Shown piece by piece: positions 1-6,628 of a DNA stretch of 9,272 nucleotides. Source of the stretch: Phycisphaerae bacterium (GTDB taxonomy: Bacteria > Planctomycetota > Phycisphaerae > Phycisphaerales > Phycisphaeraceae); NCBI GenBank assembly GCA_002688155.1, contig NZCH01000106.1:1-9272 (forward strand), given 5' to 3'. Within the stretch, counting starts at the first letter, position 1. Each line of letters begins with the position of its first letter. The notes under the pieces were generated by a model. That model saw only the letters and a program-made list of their open reading frames with translations. It was not told where the DNA came from and did not search any database. Made by a program: the position numbers and the translations under genes.

Positions 1-312
1 AACAAACGCGAAACGCCGGCGCTCGCCCGGCGTGGACGGGTCCACGTCGTACGCCTGTGGGCTGTCGCGCTCGATCAACTGCACCTGAACAACGTCATCC
101 GCGACGATACATCCGGCCCACGAGTATGCGTAAACGATGAGTCCCGTCGCGGCGCTGAGCCCGATCACCAGCGCCACGGCCCCCCAATACTGCGCGGCAT
201 AGAACCGGTAAAACACCTGCCAGATATCGCGCGCCGAGCCGCGCGTGTACTTCTCCGGCCGTTCGAGCGGTGCGTGGACCATGCGCCAGATTGCGATCAG
301 GTTTTGGATCAT
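1..312 (-). CDS. ABC exporter half-transporter, N-terminal part (runs off left edge)
   Basis: Only the first 104 codons are visible; the frame is open to the window edge. The protein starts MIQNLIAIWRMVHAPLERPE. It then has a basic stretch and one clear hydrophobic segment at residues 43-66 (YWGAVALVIG onward), followed by a polar stretch with ADDVVQVQLIERD. No ATPase motif is in view. I call it an ABC exporter subunit because it starts 14 bases after the stop of a complete ABC half-transporter on the same strand, and because the first membrane helix followed by a polar extracytoplasmic loop fits the start of a type I ABC exporter. The two would then form a heterodimer in the inner membrane. 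ATG at 312 is chosen; an in-frame GTG at 318 is the alternative. Neither has a strong ribosome-binding site, so translation is probably coupled to the upstream gene. The substrate cannot be read from this fragment. Confidence 0.6.
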   Translation of the reverse strand, partial: MIQNLIAIWRMVHAPLERPEKYTRGSARDIWQVFYRFYAAQYWGAVALVIGLSAATGLIVYAYSWAGCIVADDVVQVQLIERDSPQAYDVDPSTPGERRRFAFV

Positions 313-326
313 GATCACACGCTCGC

Positions 327-2069
327 TCAGGCCGGGACCGCCTCTTGTATGGATCCGGTCTGCGTTTCATAGAGCCGACGATAGTACCCGTCTCGCCGTG
401 ACATTAATTGCCTGTGATTGCCCTGCTCCACGATGCCCCCGTGATTTATCACGACAATCAGGTCGGCGCTCACGATCGTGCTTAGACGGTGTGCGATAAC
501 AAACGACGTGCGTCCGCGCATCGCACGGTGCGCAGCGCGCTGGATTGCCAATTCTGACAGGCTGTCGAGGCTGCTCGTTGCTTCGTCAAAGATCAGGATC
601 GCCGGGTCTGCCAGCAACGCCCGTGCGATGCATAGCCGCTGCCTTTCGCCGACCGACAGCTTGGCGCCGTCGTCACCAATGCGCGCATGAATGCCATCTG
701 CAAACCGATCGATCACAGCACCCAGTTCCACGTCGCGCGCAACACGATCAATCTGCGCATCGTCGGCGTCAGGCCGACCGTACGCAATGTTCTGGGCGAT
801 GGTTGTGTCAAATACGATCGGATCCTGCGGGACGATCGCCACGCGATTGCGATACCACCGCGTGTCCAGGTCGTTTAGACCCACTCCGTCAATGGTGATC
901 CGACCAGCCTGTGGCTGATAATAGCGGTACAAAAGGTTGGTGATCGTCGTCTTGCCGCAGCCGGTGGGTCCGACCAGCGCAACGGTCTGGCCCTGCTTCA
1001 CCGTCAGACTGAAATCCTCAAGCACCGGGGCATCAGGTGTGTAGCTGAAGCTGACGTCTTCAAACGTCACCTGTCCGCGAATCTCCTGCAACTTCACACC
1101 CGGTTCGTCAACCGGGTCTCGTTCCTCGCGCATCAACTCGAAAATGCGGTCCATGGCGACCTTGCTTTGCTGAATCTGGTTAGACAAGTCGGCGATCTCG
1201 AGCGCCGGACCGAGCATCATCCACGCGTACGAACTGGTCGCCATGACCATGCCGTAGGTCATGTGTCCGCGTATGACCAGGTAGGTTCCGAAGAAGAAGA
1301 TCGCCGCGTGCGCGAACCAGGAAATTGCGCTGGATGTGAGGCCGTAGGTGGCATTGAGCATGCGGAACCTGTGAAACTGCCGCTCAGTCAGAAAATTCTG
1401 GCGCGTAAAGCTGCGCACCTCGCGGCGTTCATTGCCGTACGCCTTGACAATGGCCGTGCCCGCCAGGCGCTCCTGTGCCATCGCGGACAACTGGTCCATA
1501 CTCCGGCGGTACCGCCGCTGTGCGATACGGATTCGCCGGACGAACCATTTGTAGTTGATGGTGTACAAGACCAGCGCTGCGACGACCACCAGCGCCAGGC
1601 ACCAGTTCACATAGACAATCACACAGACGGCGATCATCGCGAACAACATCTGGCTAAGCAGCCCCAGGGCCCTGCCGGACACCAGTGTCAAAAGCTGTTG
1701 CACGTCGCCCCGCAACCGCTCCAGCAGCTTGCCAGTCGTGGTGTTCTGCATGTACCGGCAACTGAGCTTGTGCACGTGCCGGTACAGGTCAAGCCGGATG
1801 TCGAAAATCAGCCGCTGCGCCAGCAGCGTGACCAGGTAGTTGCTCACCATGCCCACGCAGCTGCTGACAAACGGCAGCGCCAGCGACGCGAGCATCAGCA
1901 CAACGAGCCATTCGTACCGGCTTTGCCCCACGACCCGGTCGACGATCGTCGCAAGGATCAGCGGCGGGATCAGGCCACAAAGTGTGCCCGCGCACATTCC
2001 CCCCGCCGCGAGGGCCAATCGGCCGCGGTGCGGGTGCAGCGCTTTCACAATGTATGAAACATAGGTCAT
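327..2069 (-). CDS. ABC exporter half-transporter (fused permease and ATPase), MsbA/MDR-like
   Basis: Type I ABC exporter of 580 residues, permease and ATPase in one chain, normal length for the family. Membrane helices lie near residues 18-46, 55-80, 131-154, 156-172, 246-268 and 272-292. The ATPase domain has all expected motifs: A-loop Tyr343, Walker A GPTGCGKT (367-374), Q-loop Gln415, signature LSVGERQ (471-477), Walker B ILIFDE with catalytic Glu496, D-loop SSLD (499-502) and switch His527. The signature has Val for the second Gly and Glu for Gln of LSGGQ, a variant found in active exporters. This site set is therefore competent. It should use ATP to export a lipid, drug or peptide; the substrate is not readable. 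The frame opens 16 codons earlier with a TTG at 2117, but 2069 is the first ATG and begins a typical N-terminus (MTYVSYIVKALHPHRGRLAL). Its AGGGG lies 14 bases upstream, farther than usual. The partner gene follows after 14 bases. Confidence 0.93.
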   Translation of the reverse strand: MTYVSYIVKALHPHRGRLALAAGGMCAGTLCGLIPPLILATIVDRVVGQSRYEWLVVLMLASLALPFVSSCVGMVSNYLVTLLAQRLIFDIRLDLYRHVHKLSCRYMQNTTTGKLLERLRGDVQQLLTLVSGRALGLLSQMLFAMIAVCVIVYVNWCLALVVVAALVLYTINYKWFVRRIRIAQRRYRRSMDQLSAMAQERLAGTAIVKAYGNERREVRSFTRQNFLTERQFHRFRMLNATYGLTSSAISWFAHAAIFFFGTYLVIRGHMTYGMVMATSSYAWMMLGPALEIADLSNQIQQSKVAMDRIFELMREERDPVDEPGVKLQEIRGQVTFEDVSFSYTPDAPVLEDFSLTVKQGQTVALVGPTGCGKTTITNLLYRYYQPQAGRITIDGVGLNDLDTRWYRNRVAIVPQDPIVFDTTIAQNIAYGRPDADDAQIDRVARDVELGAVIDRFADGIHARIGDDGAKLSVGERQRLCIARALLADPAILIFDEATSSLDSLSELAIQRAAHRAMRGRTSFVIAHRLSTIVSADLIVVINHGGIVEQGNHRQLMSRRDGYYRRLYETQTGSIQEAVPA

Positions 2070-2217
2070 GGCACAGCCATAGACCCCTGATCGATCGCCA
2101 GTTGTTGGATGGACCAAAACGAACCGCAGGACACGGCCCGCTTATGTGCATGGGTTTGGATTTCAGCTCCGCCTGGCCCACTCCCATTGGTTACTGGCCT
2201 TCGCCCGTTAAGCAACT

Positions 2218-2245
2218 ACATTACACGGGTTGTCGAAGAAATCAA
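2218..2245 (-). promoter_or_regulatory. Weak candidate sigma70-type promoter for the ABC operon
   Basis: On the minus strand, TTGATT (2245-2240) is followed after 16 bases by TAATGT (2223-2218). Transcription would begin near 2211, giving a leader of about 140 bases before ATG 2069. The match is moderate and nothing else supports it. Confidence 0.25.
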
Positions 2246-2345
2246 TGGTGCGGCGTGAGAAAATCCTAAAAAAAGCGGGTTCGATCCCGGCTCAAAAACC
2301 TGGGGGCACCGCTGGCCTGGCCGCATATACCGGCACACACCGGCT

Positions 2346-2381
2346 GGCGTTTGGGGTAGTGCAAAACGCACCCCAAAAGCC
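2346..2381. repeat. Strong imperfect inverted repeat (hairpin) upstream of the trpE promoter
   Basis: The arm GGCGTTTGGGGT (2346-2357) pairs with ACCCCAAAAGCC (2370-2381): 11 of 12 pairs, with one G/A mismatch, around a 12-base loop. A smaller GTGC/GCAC pairing inside the loop region is an alternative. No T-run follows on either strand, so it is not a standard intrinsic terminator. It sits 6 bases upstream of the -35 element facing trpE, between two divergent genes, so a regulator-binding site is also possible. Confidence 0.6.
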
Positions 2382-2386
2382 GCCAC

Positions 2387-2415
2387 CTGACACTCGAAAC
2401 CCGACCTCCTATACT
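2387..2415 (+). promoter_or_regulatory. Sigma70-type promoter facing trpE
   Basis: CTGACA (2387-2392) and TATACT (2410-2415) are separated by exactly 17 bases. Each hexamer differs from consensus at one position. A start near 2422 would give a leader of about 270 bases before the trpE ATG. This is the best promoter match I found in the window. Confidence 0.6.
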
Positions 2416-2421
2416 GGCCTC

Positions 2422-2689
2422 ATGTCCGCACCCAGACCCCGGAGCCTGCGCAGCGCGACGATCCGAGCCTGTCAGACGACCAGGCCCGTGACACCAAAAG
2501 GCTCGGCCAAACCCGTAACGATTCGATACAACCAAATCGAACGCCTTATCTTCAGCTGGCGCGATACCGCGGCAGATAGTCCTGGGAGGCGTGGATCATG
2601 CAATATGTCGAAAAGAAACAATGTGGGGAATCGGCCAACATCGAGGCTGACCCGCTCGACGATTGAACACTGAACGATACTCAGCGCCC
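2422..2689 (+). promoter_or_regulatory. Long structured 5' leader of trpE
   Basis: The predicted leader has two local hairpins. One is TTCGAT/ATCGAA (2522-2527 with 2536-2541, 8-base loop), which may be enclosed by AAGGC/GCCTT (2498-2502 with 2543-2547). The other is CTG-G-CGCG/CGCG-G-CAG (2556-2563 with 2568-2575, ATAC loop), 8 bases before the ribosome-binding site of a short upstream ORF. No run of Trp codons and no T-rich terminator is visible, so this is not a classic trp attenuator. A role in controlling trpE is inferred from position and length only. Confidence 0.35.
2598..2666 (+). CDS. 22-residue upstream ORF in the trpE leader
   Basis: A 22-codon ORF begins MQYVEKKQC and ends EADPLDD, so it is charged and hydrophilic. 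It has an excellent ribosome-binding site, GGGAGG (2584-2589), 8 bases before its ATG; trpE itself has no comparable site. Its TGA (2664-2666) overlaps a TTG (2663-2665) in the trpE frame, and the trpE ATG follows 23 bases later. This arrangement would allow translational coupling. It has no Trp codon, so it is not a Trp-sensing leader peptide of the E. coli kind. It could be a coupling peptide, a small real protein or chance. Confidence 0.4.
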   Translation: MQYVEKKQCGESANIEADPLDD

Positions 2690-4288
2690 ATGTCGCACGA
2701 CGCCCCAGTCTTCGACACATTTGCTCGCCTCGCGGATGGACCAGGCACCGTCATCCCCGTGTTCCGACGGCTGTTTGCTGACCAGCTTACGCCTGTGCTG
2801 GCGTATAGACGACTTGTTACCGCCGACCAGCGTTTGGCACCCAGTTTCCTCTTTGAATCAGTTGAGGGCGGTGAGCGGATCGGACGGTACAGCTACCTGG
2901 GGTCGCGCCCTGAAAAGCAGGTGATCGCGCGCGGACAGAACGTCATAACGATCGGCGCCGATCCGGCACATGTTGAAACCTGCAGGCGCAACGACCCGCT
3001 TGGCGACATGCACCACATTCTCGCCGATTGGATTCTGGCACCCGTACCCGGGGCGCCCGATTTCACCGGCGGCTGGGTCGGCTACGCGGGTTACGACACG
3101 GTTCGTTACCTCGAAGGCGAAAAGTTGCCCAACCCGCCCCCGGATGATCGGCGGTTGCCCGACTTGCATATGCAGTTGTACCGGCAGATCGTCGCGTTTG
3201 ACCACGTGCAAAAAACGATCGTACTGGTCACCAACGTATTGCCCAGTGAGCACGCCAGCCCATCGGCGGCCTTAGAGTCGGCAAGACAGGAGCTGGACCA
3301 ACTTCAGCGGCGGATCACGTCGTCGCGCTCCCGCGCGGTGGACGAGCCGGAGATACCGCCTGGCGAAGCCCTGGACCTAGTCACCGCCCCGCCAACCCTG
3401 CCGACCAGCAACATGGGCAAGGGCGGCTACCAGCAGGCGGTCGAGGCCGCCAAGCAGTACATCCGGGCGGGGGACATTTTCCAGGTCGTGCCAAGCCAGC
3501 GCTTCGAATTGACCACGCGGGCCGACCCGTTCGACCTGTATCGCGCGCTTCGGGTGGTCAACCCCTCCCCATACATGTTCTACCTCCAGATTGACGGAGG
3601 CATGCTTGTGGGCTCAAGCCCGGAAATCCTCTGCCGCGTCAAGGATCGCCAGGTCACCAACCGCCCGCTTGCCGGGACGCGACACCGCGGCCCGACGCAG
3701 GCCCAGGACAACGCACTTGAACAAGAGCTCCTGTCGGACCCCAAGGACCGGGCCGAGCACATCATGCTGGTCGACCTTGGCCGAAATGACGTCGGCCGCG
3801 TCGCCGTCCCCGGTTCGATTTCATTGCCGCAAGTGATGACCGTCGAACGCTACAGCCACGTGATGCACATAAGTTCGACCGTTGTCGGGAGGCTGCGTGA
3901 CGACAGCAGCTGCTGGGACGCGCTGCGATACGCCCTGCCCGTGGGCACGGTCAGCGGAGCGCCTAAGGTTCGAGCCATGCAGATCATTGACGAACTGGAA
4001 ACGACGCGTCGCGGCCCCTACGCCGGTGCCGTGGGCTATGTCGATTTTGCCGGCAACATGGACATGGCCATCGCCCTGCGCACGATGGTGGTGACGCCCA
4101 CCGAGGCGGATTGCCCTGATCCGACGTCATGGAAAGTGCACATCCAGGCCGGCGGTGGGATCGTCGCGGACTCGGACCCGGACGCGGAGCACCAGGAAAC
4201 GCTCAACAAAGCGGCGGCCCTGGCCAAGGCCGTCGACCTGGCACAACGCGCGTTCTCGTCCAAACTCGATCCGGCACAGTCCACTTAA
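2690..4288 (+). CDS. trpE: Anthranilate synthase component I
   Basis: TrpE of 532 residues, usual length. With TrpG-supplied ammonia it converts chorismate to anthranilate and pyruvate, the first step of tryptophan synthesis, in the cytoplasm. The N-terminal domain (about 20-175) keeps FLFESVEG (53-60), matching the LLES element that binds feedback tryptophan, and GRYSYLG (65-71). The chorismate-binding domain (about 240-510) shows DIFQVVPSQR (262-271), SPEI (310-313), LAGTRHRG (327-334), DLGRND (362-367), the VMH motif with His393, GTVSGAPK (419-426), and QAGGGIVADSD (487-497) followed by Glu500 and Glu503 for magnesium. The feedback element and overall form favour TrpE over PabB. ATG 2690 is chosen; an in-frame TTG at 2663 would add nine residues and overlaps the stop of an upstream ORF. 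Neither start has a good ribosome-binding site. No trpG or other trp gene adjoins it. Confidence 0.95.
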   Translation: MSHDAPVFDTFARLADGPGTVIPVFRRLFADQLTPVLAYRRLVTADQRLAPSFLFESVEGGERIGRYSYLGSRPEKQVIARGQNVITIGADPAHVETCRRNDPLGDMHHILADWILAPVPGAPDFTGGWVGYAGYDTVRYLEGEKLPNPPPDDRRLPDLHMQLYRQIVAFDHVQKTIVLVTNVLPSEHASPSAALESARQELDQLQRRITSSRSRAVDEPEIPPGEALDLVTAPPTLPTSNMGKGGYQQAVEAAKQYIRAGDIFQVVPSQRFELTTRADPFDLYRALRVVNPSPYMFYLQIDGGMLVGSSPEILCRVKDRQVTNRPLAGTRHRGPTQAQDNALEQELLSDPKDRAEHIMLVDLGRNDVGRVAVPGSISLPQVMTVERYSHVMHISSTVVGRLRDDSSCWDALRYALPVGTVSGAPKVRAMQIIDELETTRRGPYAGAVGYVDFAGNMDMAIALRTMVVTPTEADCPDPTSWKVHIQAGGGIVADSDPDAEHQETLNKAAALAKAVDLAQRAFSSKLDPAQST

Positions 4289-4292
4289 GTGG
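4281..4292. repeat. 12-base perfect palindrome over the trpE stop codon
   Basis: CCACTTAAGTGG is a perfect palindrome with the TAA stop of trpE inside it; G-T wobble and a G-C pair would extend it to 16 bases in RNA. Without a loop it is a poor hairpin, and the following sequence has only a short TTTT after a GC-rich stretch (CGCGCCTTTT). Function is unknown. Confidence 0.4.
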
Positions 4293-4339
4293 GCCGCGCC
4301 TTTTATGCAGGCCGCCCTGTCACGCCGATAACCTGAGCA

Positions 4340-4612
4340 ATGCCCACAGAAATCGACACGATCCTGAACCTGTCCGTGCCCGTCATCATGCAGATCGGTG
4401 ACCGATCGATGCCGCTGGAAAACGTGCTGGCTTTGGCGCCTGGCGCGATCATCGAACTACCCAGGAATGCGGACGACCCGCTGGACCTGCTGGTCAACAA
4501 CCGCGCCGTCGGCAAGGGCCAGGCCGTCAAGATCGGCGAGAACTTCGGCATCCGAATGACCGCCGTTGGCACGTCGCAACAGCTCGTCGAAGCGATGGCG
4601 GCACTGGCGTGA
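4340..4612 (+). CDS. Minimal FliN-type (SpoA domain) protein
   Basis: A 90-residue protein that is almost entirely one SpoA domain (about residues 8-78), the C-terminal fold shared by FliN, FliM and type III secretion C-ring proteins. Visible family features are the LSVPVIMQIGDRSMPLENVL start (11-30), the LAPGAIIEL turn (32-40), DPLDLLVNN (46-54) and GKGQAVKIGENFGIRM (58-73). In FliN this domain forms the ring at the base of the flagellar motor and binds CheY-controlled partners. E. coli FliN has 137 residues; here the N-terminal extension is missing. The start is fixed by an in-frame stop (TGA 4334-4336) just upstream; there is no clear ribosome-binding site. It lies 51 bases after trpE and could share its transcript. 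No flagellar neighbour is seen, so it may be a motor subunit encoded away from its cluster or a SpoA protein with another role. Confidence 0.8.
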   Translation: MPTEIDTILNLSVPVIMQIGDRSMPLENVLALAPGAIIELPRNADDPLDLLVNNRAVGKGQAVKIGENFGIRMTAVGTSQQLVEAMAALA

Positions 4613-4645
4613 CTGACCGAATACCCGACGTGACCGAACACATCG

Positions 4646-5194
4646 CTACGTAAGCAGACGCACCTTGATCTGCATTCCATCGGCGGACACAACCGTGATA
4701 CGCGTTCCACGGTCGATCATCCCGGTGTCGGCGAGGCACTCGTGCCGGTCGCCGTTGATTTCACATATCCCAACGGGACGCAGGTCCGTGATCACCTGGC
4801 CCTGGGCGCCAATGAGATCCCTGTTGGACGTAGTCGACTGCGCCGGCTGCCTGGACCGCAGCGTCAGCCATTTCGCGACCGGCGTGAGAGGCCAAAATTT
4901 GAGCGCCAGCCACAGCGCCACCGGCATGGCGATCATCAGGCACAGCAACCCGATCATGCCCGCCATCACGCTGATGTAGAACAGCAGCACGACGACGATC
5001 ACCGCGCACGCGGCCGACGCCATGCCCAGCAGCCCACCCGATGGAACAGCCACTTCCAGAGCGAACACCAGGATCGAAAGAGCGATCAAGGCTGCGATCC
5101 AGTAGACCAGCGCCGACCCATCGCCTTCGGCCGCGGGCGTGCCCGGGTCCGGCTGCGCCTGAGCCAGCGTCGTGAACATGTGAGCAATCGTCAT
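4646..5194 (-). CDS. NfeD-family membrane protein
   Basis: A 182-residue NfeD-like protein. After a short polar N-terminus come three hydrophobic segments (about 28-48, 53-73 and 76-99). The first ends in the family motif LEVAVPSGGLLG (46-57). A C-terminal soluble domain (126-181) starts LIGAQGQVITDLRPVG and matches the small OB-fold NfeD domain. Short NfeD proteins usually work with a stomatin/SPFH-type membrane protein in membrane quality control; none is in the window. The start has a good ribosome-binding site, GAGGG, about 5 bases upstream of the ATG. It is the last gene of a minus-strand set after a truncated Nif3-like ORF (51-base gap), and ends 33 bases from the convergent FliN-like gene, with no clear terminator between them. 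The exact number of membrane spans is my estimate. Confidence 0.85.
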   Translation of the reverse strand: MTIAHMFTTLAQAQPDPGTPAAEGDGSALVYWIAALIALSILVFALEVAVPSGGLLGMASAACAVIVVVLLFYISVMAGMIGLLCLMIAMPVALWLALKFWPLTPVAKWLTLRSRQPAQSTTSNRDLIGAQGQVITDLRPVGICEINGDRHECLADTGMIDRGTRITVVSADGMQIKVRLLT

Positions 5195-5245
5195 GATGCC
5201 CTCTGCTGTTGCGCCATCATTGTGCGATGGCAGGAGATTCGTGCG

Positions 5246-5455
5246 TCAAATGTCCGTATCAGTCATCTCGTGATGGATCAGAACCTCATGGCCGGCATCA
5301 ACCGTGGCGCGGGCATTTCGCGGTGACGGCATCGAGCGCACGGCAACACCCGCCACCGGCCGGTCAGGATCGCCGAACATGACGCCTTGATCGTCATGCG
5401 GTGCATGGCCAGCCTTGTCTTCAAGCCATGCGTGGATATCGTTGAGTGTGGGCAT
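5246..5455 (-). CDS. Truncated Nif3-like N-terminal fragment (possible pseudogene)
   Basis: A 69-residue ORF starting MPTLNDIHAWLEDKAGHAPH. It then has DDQGVMFGDPDRPVAGVAV and AGHEVLIHHE. This order resembles the N-terminus of Nif3/YbgI-family dinuclear-metal proteins: a DNxGL-xxGD element, then a beta strand ending in two His ligands. Full Nif3 proteins have about 250 residues or more; here translation stops five codons after the HHE. The remaining half, with the other metal ligands, is absent, and the next gene begins 51 bases later. It cannot form a complete metal site. ATG 5455 is chosen because it matches the family start; a TTG at 5488 overlaps the isomerase stop (TTGA) and would give 80 residues. 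There is no clear ribosome-binding site. It may be a decayed gene or a short protein kept by translational coupling. Family assignment is by eye and moderate. Confidence 0.5.
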   Translation of the reverse strand: MPTLNDIHAWLEDKAGHAPHDDQGVMFGDPDRPVAGVAVRSMPSPRNARATVDAGHEVLIHHEMTDTDI

Positions 5456-5484
5456 GAGGGTCACGTGATCTACACGCTTTGGAC

Positions 5485-6531
5485 TCAATCGCCGAATTGC
5501 GCATCAAATGCAACGCCTGATTGTGTAAAGTCGACGCTGCGGACAAACGCAGCACTCTCGGCGGCGCCGTGCTCGCGGTCCATGCGACTGTCCTCCCATT
5601 CGACCGACAGCGGCCCCTGGTAACCGACGTCGTTGAGCGCGACGATGATCTCCTCGAAATCGATGTCGCCGTGGCCAATCGAGCGGAAATCCCAGTACCG
5701 GCGCGGGTCGGCGAAGTCCGTATGCCCGCCGAACACGCCCACCGTCCCGTCGCCATGCCCCCACCACGCGTCCTTCATGTGGCAGTGATACATGCGGTTG
5801 GCGAACGTGCGAATGAATCTGACATAGTCCACGCCCTGGTAACCAAGGTGCGACGGGTCGTAATTGAATCCAAACCGCTTGTGCCCCTTGACGGCGTCGA
5901 TCGCGCGCTGGGCCGATGCTATGTCGAATGCGATTTCCGTCGGATGCACTTCGAGCGCGAAGTTGACGTTGGCTTTGTCGAATGCATTGAGGATCGGGGT
6001 CCAGCGTTTGGCGAAGTCCTTGAAACCCTTCTCCCAGTACGCCTGGTCGGTCGGCGGGAAAGCGTAAATCGAGTGCCAGACCGACGAGCCTGAAAACCCG
6101 TTGACCACGGCGGGTTTTCGGCCCCACTTACCCTTGTGCGGCGCGGTCCGGGGCTTGGCGTCCATGAATCGCCGCACCGCCTTGCCCGCGACAATCATAT
6201 TTTTCGCCGCGCGTTTGCGCACGCCTTCGGGATCGCCGTTGCCCCAAACGTCCGGTGGCAAAATCAACTTGTGCCTGTCATCAATCGGATCGCATATCGC
6301 CTGCCCGACAAGATGATTGCTGATCGCGTACGCGGTCAGCCCGTAGTCCGCAAGCAATTCCCACTTGCCTTTGCAGTATTGGTCGCTGCGGGCCGCCTGG
6401 ATCACGTCAAAGTGATCGCCCCAGCACGCCAGTTCAACGCCGTCGTAGCCGAAGTCCCCGACTTTGGCGCACAGTGTTTCCAATGGCAGGTCAGCCCACT
6501 GGCCGGTAAACAATGTAACGGGTCGTGCCAT
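5485..6531 (-). CDS. Sugar phosphate isomerase/epimerase (xylose isomerase-like TIM barrel)
   Basis: A 348-residue protein of the xylose isomerase-like TIM-barrel superfamily (IolE, YcjR and relatives). The expected metal set is visible: Glu194 in LEVHPTEIAFD, Asp225 and His228 in NYDPSHLGYQG, His251 in CHMKDA, and Glu311 in SVEWED. The N-terminal strand VTLFTGQW and GYDGVELACWGDH (28-40) fit the first two barrel strands. Such enzymes isomerise or epimerise sugars or inositol-like compounds in the cytoplasm using a divalent metal; the substrate cannot be told from this. ATG 6531 is chosen because AGGAGG lies 8 bases upstream; an ATG six codons earlier (6549) sits just in front of that site and is unlikely. 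A truncated Nif3-like ORF and an NfeD gene follow on the same strand, probably on one transcript. No Gfo/Idh-type dehydrogenase, a common partner, adjoins it. Confidence 0.88.
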   Translation of the reverse strand: MARPVTLFTGQWADLPLETLCAKVGDFGYDGVELACWGDHFDVIQAARSDQYCKGKWELLADYGLTAYAISNHLVGQAICDPIDDRHKLILPPDVWGNGDPEGVRKRAAKNMIVAGKAVRRFMDAKPRTAPHKGKWGRKPAVVNGFSGSSVWHSIYAFPPTDQAYWEKGFKDFAKRWTPILNAFDKANVNFALEVHPTEIAFDIASAQRAIDAVKGHKRFGFNYDPSHLGYQGVDYVRFIRTFANRMYHCHMKDAWWGHGDGTVGVFGGHTDFADPRRYWDFRSIGHGDIDFEEIIVALNDVGYQGPLSVEWEDSRMDREHGAAESAAFVRSVDFTQSGVAFDAQFGD

Positions 6532-6557
6532 ATCCGAGGCCTCCTTCATGGGAGTTG

Positions 6558-6586
6558 ATTATGAATAATCCTTTGATCTCGTTCAC
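6558..6586 (-). promoter_or_regulatory. Candidate promoter of the isomerase gene
   Basis: On the minus strand, GTGAAC (6586-6581) and CATAAT (6563-6558) are 17 bases apart. The -10 hexamer is good and the -35 poor. A start near 6551 would leave a short leader with the AGGAGG site. Confidence 0.3.
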
Positions 6587-6594
6587 CCATAGTG

Positions 6595-6619
6595 TTGCGA
6601 CCCAGACCGGGTTTCGCAA
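6595..6619. terminator. Hairpin downstream of the MFS-acyltransferase gene
   Basis: TTGCGA-CCC (6595-6603) pairs with GGG and TCGCAA (6609-6611 and 6614-6619), nine pairs with a two-base bulge and an AGACC loop. It lies about 70 bases past the minus-strand stop at 6689. No T-run follows on either strand, so it may be a factor-dependent or weak terminator, or protect the 3' end of the message. Confidence 0.4.
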
Positions 6620-6628
6620 GACAGCGGG

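Larger units (their letters stand above)
2070..2597. other. Divergent gene-poor region between the ABC operon and trpE
   Basis: About 530 bases without a convincing protein gene. The left part carries a weak candidate promoter for the ABC genes. The middle has a strong imperfect hairpin (2346-2381). The right part has a good promoter facing trpE and a structured leader. A plus-strand open frame starting with TTG at 2230 crosses the region. Its predicted product is basic and low in hydrophobic residues, and it overlaps the hairpin and promoter, so I treat it as chance. A short CCGG-CACACA-CCGG inverted repeat lies near 2330. Confidence 0.6.

Noticed and set aside
1167..2057. A 296-codon open frame on the plus strand
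   Set aside because: It is antisense to the complete ABC exporter gene, which has every ATPase motif. The plus-strand product is rich in His, Gln, Arg and Pro with no recognisable domain, as expected for a GC-rich shadow frame.
2273..2296. tRNA T-arm-like sequence (GGGTTCGATCCCGG)
   Set aside because: The stem has a mismatch at the five-base level and no acceptor, D-arm or anticodon arm can be built upstream. At most a tRNA remnant; more likely chance.
2556..2575. Possible T-box motif (GATACCGCGG) in the trpE leader
   Set aside because: Only the ACCGCG part resembles the T-box; the GGGTGG half is missing, and no terminator or antiterminator pair follows. It is explained by the local CGCG/CGCG hairpin.
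2230..2673. A 147-codon plus-strand frame before trpE, starting with TTG
   Set aside because: It has no ribosome-binding site or domain, a basic low-complexity composition, and overlaps the hairpin, the trpE promoter and the upstream ORF.
4613..4645. Possible shared terminator between the convergent FliN-like and nfeD genes
   Set aside because: The gap has only a short direct repeat (TGACCGAA twice) and no stable hairpin or T-run.
5504..6127. Long open frames overlapping the isomerase gene (plus strand 5521-6093, minus strand 5504-6127)
   Set aside because: The isomerase frame has the complete metal-binding set and a strong AGGAGG site; the others are Arg-rich frame shadows without domains.
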